From: Pontibacter qinzhouensis
GTDB lineage: Bacteria > Bacteroidota > Bacteroidia > Cytophagales > Hymenobacteraceae
Assembly (NCBI RefSeq): GCF_008017455.1
Contig: NZ_VRTY01000012.1
Span: forward strand, 23,274 to 87,273
DNA length: 64,000 nt
Reading direction: 5' to 3'
Each line of letters opens with the position of its first letter. The stretch's first letter is position 1. Positions 61,770 to 64,000 of the stretch are shown one piece after another. The translations under genes and the position numbers were made by a program. The notes under the pieces were generated by a model that was not told the DNA's origin, did not search any database, and worked only from the letters and a program-made list of their open reading frames with translations.

Positions 61770-62732
61770 ATGTCTGAAAATCTGATCGTCATTACTGGTG
61801 GGGCTTATACAGATGTTAAAAAAGCTTTAAAGCAGTGGATTTTATTATATGCCGAAGATTTAGAGGCAGATTTCGCATGCGAGCTTTTCCCTGGTGGACG
61901 GGGCAGGCATGTTATACAAGTAGATAAGCGACTGGCTAATGAGCATTTTTTCTACTTGATAAATTACCTGTTTTACCCAGAGAATATAACTTACAAAATT
62001 GATGTTCTGGGCTTCACTACAGCCGAAGACCAGGCGCTTTTGCAACAGGCAGCTATTAACGTGTACGTTTCGAAGAGTAACAATCCGGAATTTGACAATG
62101 TGCAGGTTGTTACCGCTCAAAATCAATCCTACAAAATTGACTTTAGTGGCAATATAACAAGGGCAACCGAAGCAAAAATGTTTTCACAGCCTCCCGCTCT
62201 TCCATCAGGAATACCGGAGCGAATAACTTTAAAACAGGTAGTAAGTATTCCTTTTAAAATTAAAAATCCGCCAGACAATCCTGCTAAAAGGTTCGGCATT
62301 ATTGCTTCCCTGGCATTTGTATGGTGGGTTATTAGCGTTATTTTGATCTTTTTTGAGAAAAGCTGGTTTTATCAGGCCACCTTTTTTTTAGGATTGGGCT
62401 TTATGGGTTGGTTTTTCTCAGATTACAAAATGCTGCAGCATCGAAGATACTACATATATTGCCTGCTCATAGCACTCGCATTTTTAGGATATGGGCAGTT
62501 AGTGCAGTTTAGCTTGCAGGAGAGCAAAATGTCATTGTTGGAATTCGGATGTAATATTCCTGTTGCTGTTTTGCTGACTCAAAAACCAATCAGGTTGCTT
62601 TTTCTAAAGTTATGGAAGCGAGAACCTGTAGTAGACAAACCCGCACCAAGTTTAGTGGATGGACTATATATGTTGCTCCTGTTAGCAGTACCGTTGTTTC
62701 TGCTTATACTCTTAGGAACAAGGATAAAATAA
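61770..62732 (+). CDS. unknown protein, soluble N-terminus and C-terminal membrane helices
   Basis: From the ATG at 61770 the product has 320 residues. About the first 175 are soluble, starting LIVITGGAYTDVKKALKQWI, with a compact alpha/beta look. The rest has five to six hydrophobic segments (IIASLAFVWWVISVILIFF, ATFFLGLGFMGWFFSDY, LLLLAVPLFLLILLG). I do not recognise the family. A GTG at 61743 would add nine residues. It sits alone between tRNA-Leu and a decayed insertion sequence and ends only 12 bases before the transposase stop, so the element may have landed right behind it. Confidence 0.65.
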   Translation: MSENLIVITGGAYTDVKKALKQWILLYAEDLEADFACELFPGGRGRHVIQVDKRLANEHFFYLINYLFYPENITYKIDVLGFTTAEDQALLQQAAINVYVSKSNNPEFDNVQVVTAQNQSYKIDFSGNITRATEAKMFSQPPALPSGIPERITLKQVVSIPFKIKNPPDNPAKRFGIIASLAFVWWVISVILIFFEKSWFYQATFFLGLGFMGWFFSDYKMLQHRRYYIYCLLIALAFLGYGQLVQFSLQESKMSLLEFGCNIPVAVLLTQKPIRLLFLKLWKREPVVDKPAPSLVDGLYMLLLLAVPLFLLILLGTRIK

Positions 62733-62744
62733 AGTATCATTAGC

Positions 62745-63822
62745 TCATGCGGCTACTCTGTAAGAGAGTTGAGGTAAGACCGGGTTTGGCCATATTCTTT
62801 CCCATTCCACTTCCTCTTTTTTGGTAGGTACTCCTATTGGGTATTGCTTTTGGTTTATGCTGATGACCACCTTGAGCCCGGCCTGAGTTGTGGTTTTCTC
62901 CATAAGCCCCTTTACCAGCTCATAGTCGGTGAAGATGACGCCCTGCATAGCCCGGTGCAGATGGGGGAAGAGGCGGTGCTCAATGGGGTTCCACTTGGAG
63001 GCGTAGGGCGGGTAGTGGTGGCAGCCGAAGCCCTCCCACCACCAAAGCAGCGCATCGGCGATGAACTCTGCCGTCTCATGGCTGGTGCCGATGCTGACAT
63101 AGCCCTGGTTGCGGTTGAGGTCGTAGATGCCGAAGGGGATGAGGCGGCCGGTGGCCAGGTGGTCGTAGTCGTGGTCAAAGACCTGCAGGGAGCCCTGCTG
63201 CACGTAGCACCTGCCATTCCCGGTAGAGGTTGCCAGCCGCTCCTTCTTCTTACAGTCGATGCAGAGCAGCGGTGTCTTTTGGCTGGTGATGGCCACCAGG
63301 GAGAAGATGATCCTCAACTGCAGGTCCCGTTGCCCGTACTGGCCCGTGGGAAGGCTTTTGCTCATCCTGCGGTCAGAGAACCTGAGCGATAGAAGCCCCC
63401 TTTTCACCAGTCCATGGCTCACCCGCTGGCCGCTCTGCTCAAAGAAGCGTTCAGCTATTTCCCTGGGTTTCATGCTGATCCAGTACACCTGCTCATCGGT
63501 GGGGCTGCCGGCCTTGTGCTGCTCCAGGAAAGCCACCAGCCGGGCATGGACATGTTCATGATGGACAAAATTTTTTCCGCCCCCCGCCGGTGTGCCTTTG
63601 CCTGCCAGTGGGGATCTGGGCCATAAGCTCGGGCTGGGTTAGCTCCCGCTCGCCCTTGCGCAGGGTTTTCTGGCTGATGCCAAACAAGTGGCCGATGTAG
63701 AGCTTGCCCCCGTGCCCCAGCTTGGAGGCTTCCAGGGCCGCCTAGTGGCGCCTCTCTTTTTCAGGGAGGTGCTCATAATAAGTGAGCATCAGCTGCACTG
63801 TCGTAGGTGAATAAGCTTCCAT
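62745..63822 (-). pseudogene. ISAzo13-family transposase, broken
   Basis: The long frame (62745-63536) encodes the catalytic part of an ISAzo13-type transposase: RFFEQSGQRVSHGLVKRGL, FGIYDLNRNQGYVSIGTSHE, ADALLWWWEGFGCHHYPPYA, SKWNPIEHRLFPHLHRAMQG and QAGLKVVISINQKQYPIGVP. The N-terminal part continues to an ATG at 63822 but is interrupted twice: a TAG stop at 63742-63744 after EKERRH, and a one-base frameshift in the A6T4 run at 63567-63576, where GGGRKKF joins VHHEHVHARL. Relatives are about 360-400 residues. With both lesions the gene is very likely dead. Confidence 0.88.
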
Positions 63823-64000
63823 AGGCAATCAGGTTAGCGTAAGTGAAAGTTTACTCAGCTACTACAAAAATTGTTACCTTATTTTGAATGCGTTCCTTAT
63901 TAATGTCCTGAACAAATAAATTATTTGATATAGGAGTTACGCAAAGTGTCTAAGTTTAGTAATAGAAGGTAACTTTTCTTAGATCATATTGGCTTAGAAT
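63823..64000. other. region upstream of the transposase, possible IS end
   Basis: It must hold the old transposase promoter. GAGTTACGCAAAGTG at 63934-63948 looks like a terminal inverted repeat of an insertion sequence, but no matching copy is evident at the other end near 62740, so the element boundary is unproven. Confidence 0.3.

Noticed and set aside
63567..63576. Programmed frameshift in the transposase at the A6T4 run
   Set aside because: The upstream reading frame already contains a TAG stop, so decay is simpler.

Overview
This window comes from a member of the Bacteroidota, most likely the Cytophagales/Hymenobacteraceae group (Pontibacter-like; the genus is an inference from overall protein character). 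Supporting signs are a HmuY-type heme protein beside a TonB receptor, TonB receptors with N-terminal carboxypeptidase-like domains, many lipoproteins, few Shine-Dalgarno sites, and promoters of the Bacteroidota type (TTG, 19-21 bases, TAnnTTTG).

Layout. 1-5.8 kb, minus strand: the SbcCD nuclease (sbcC runs off the left edge), a rhodanese lipoprotein, and an exported ankyrin protein downstream of an exported catalase. 6-7 kb: a LuxR-type response regulator divergent from the catalase. 7.1-15.8 kb: a heme acquisition locus, hmuT-hmuU-hmuV-hmuS, then an outer-membrane receptor and a HmuY-like lipoprotein. 16-23.5 kb: housekeeping genes (DUF62 SAM-hydrolyzing enzyme, PhoH, an Rpn-type nuclease, a GNAT enzyme overlapping ComEC, ThiL). 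23.6-32 kb: small metabolic, lipoprotein and unknown genes. 32.7-41.7 kb: a 1510-residue hybrid histidine kinase, a SWIM/SNF2 helicase and a TRIC-family membrane protein. 42.5-45.9 kb: yceI, mhqO-like dioxygenase, mhqD-like hydrolase and a DUF5996 gene behind a promoter overlapped by a near-perfect palindrome. 46-55.5 kb: transport, redox and surface genes, including a PVC-type cytochrome c and a Gly/Thr-only repeat lipoprotein. 56.5-61.4 kb: a two-gene ABC transporter and a divergent TonB receptor with a Cys pair in its plug. 61.5-64 kb: tRNA-Leu(GAG), an unknown membrane protein and a decayed ISAzo13-type transposase.

The most striking feature is not a gene. A dispersed element occurs 26 times (about 21 complete copies), only between genes or touching stop codons, in both orientations. 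Complete copies are 57-58 bp long, with conserved ends (AATTATTC and CCAAGGGT) and a conserved GGCCTTCCGAAGG-plus-T-tract core, while the stretch between core and right end varies in sequence but not in length. A second set of AT-rich simple repeats (units like AATTCAAAATTAGA) forms several inverted pairs, one with 32-bp perfect arms. Long perfect hairpins (27 and 28 bp stems) stand next to two small genes.

Functionally the window combines iron/heme supply, peroxide and electrophile defence, DNA repair and uptake, and envelope functions. No CRISPR array, rRNA, prophage or recognisable defence island is present.
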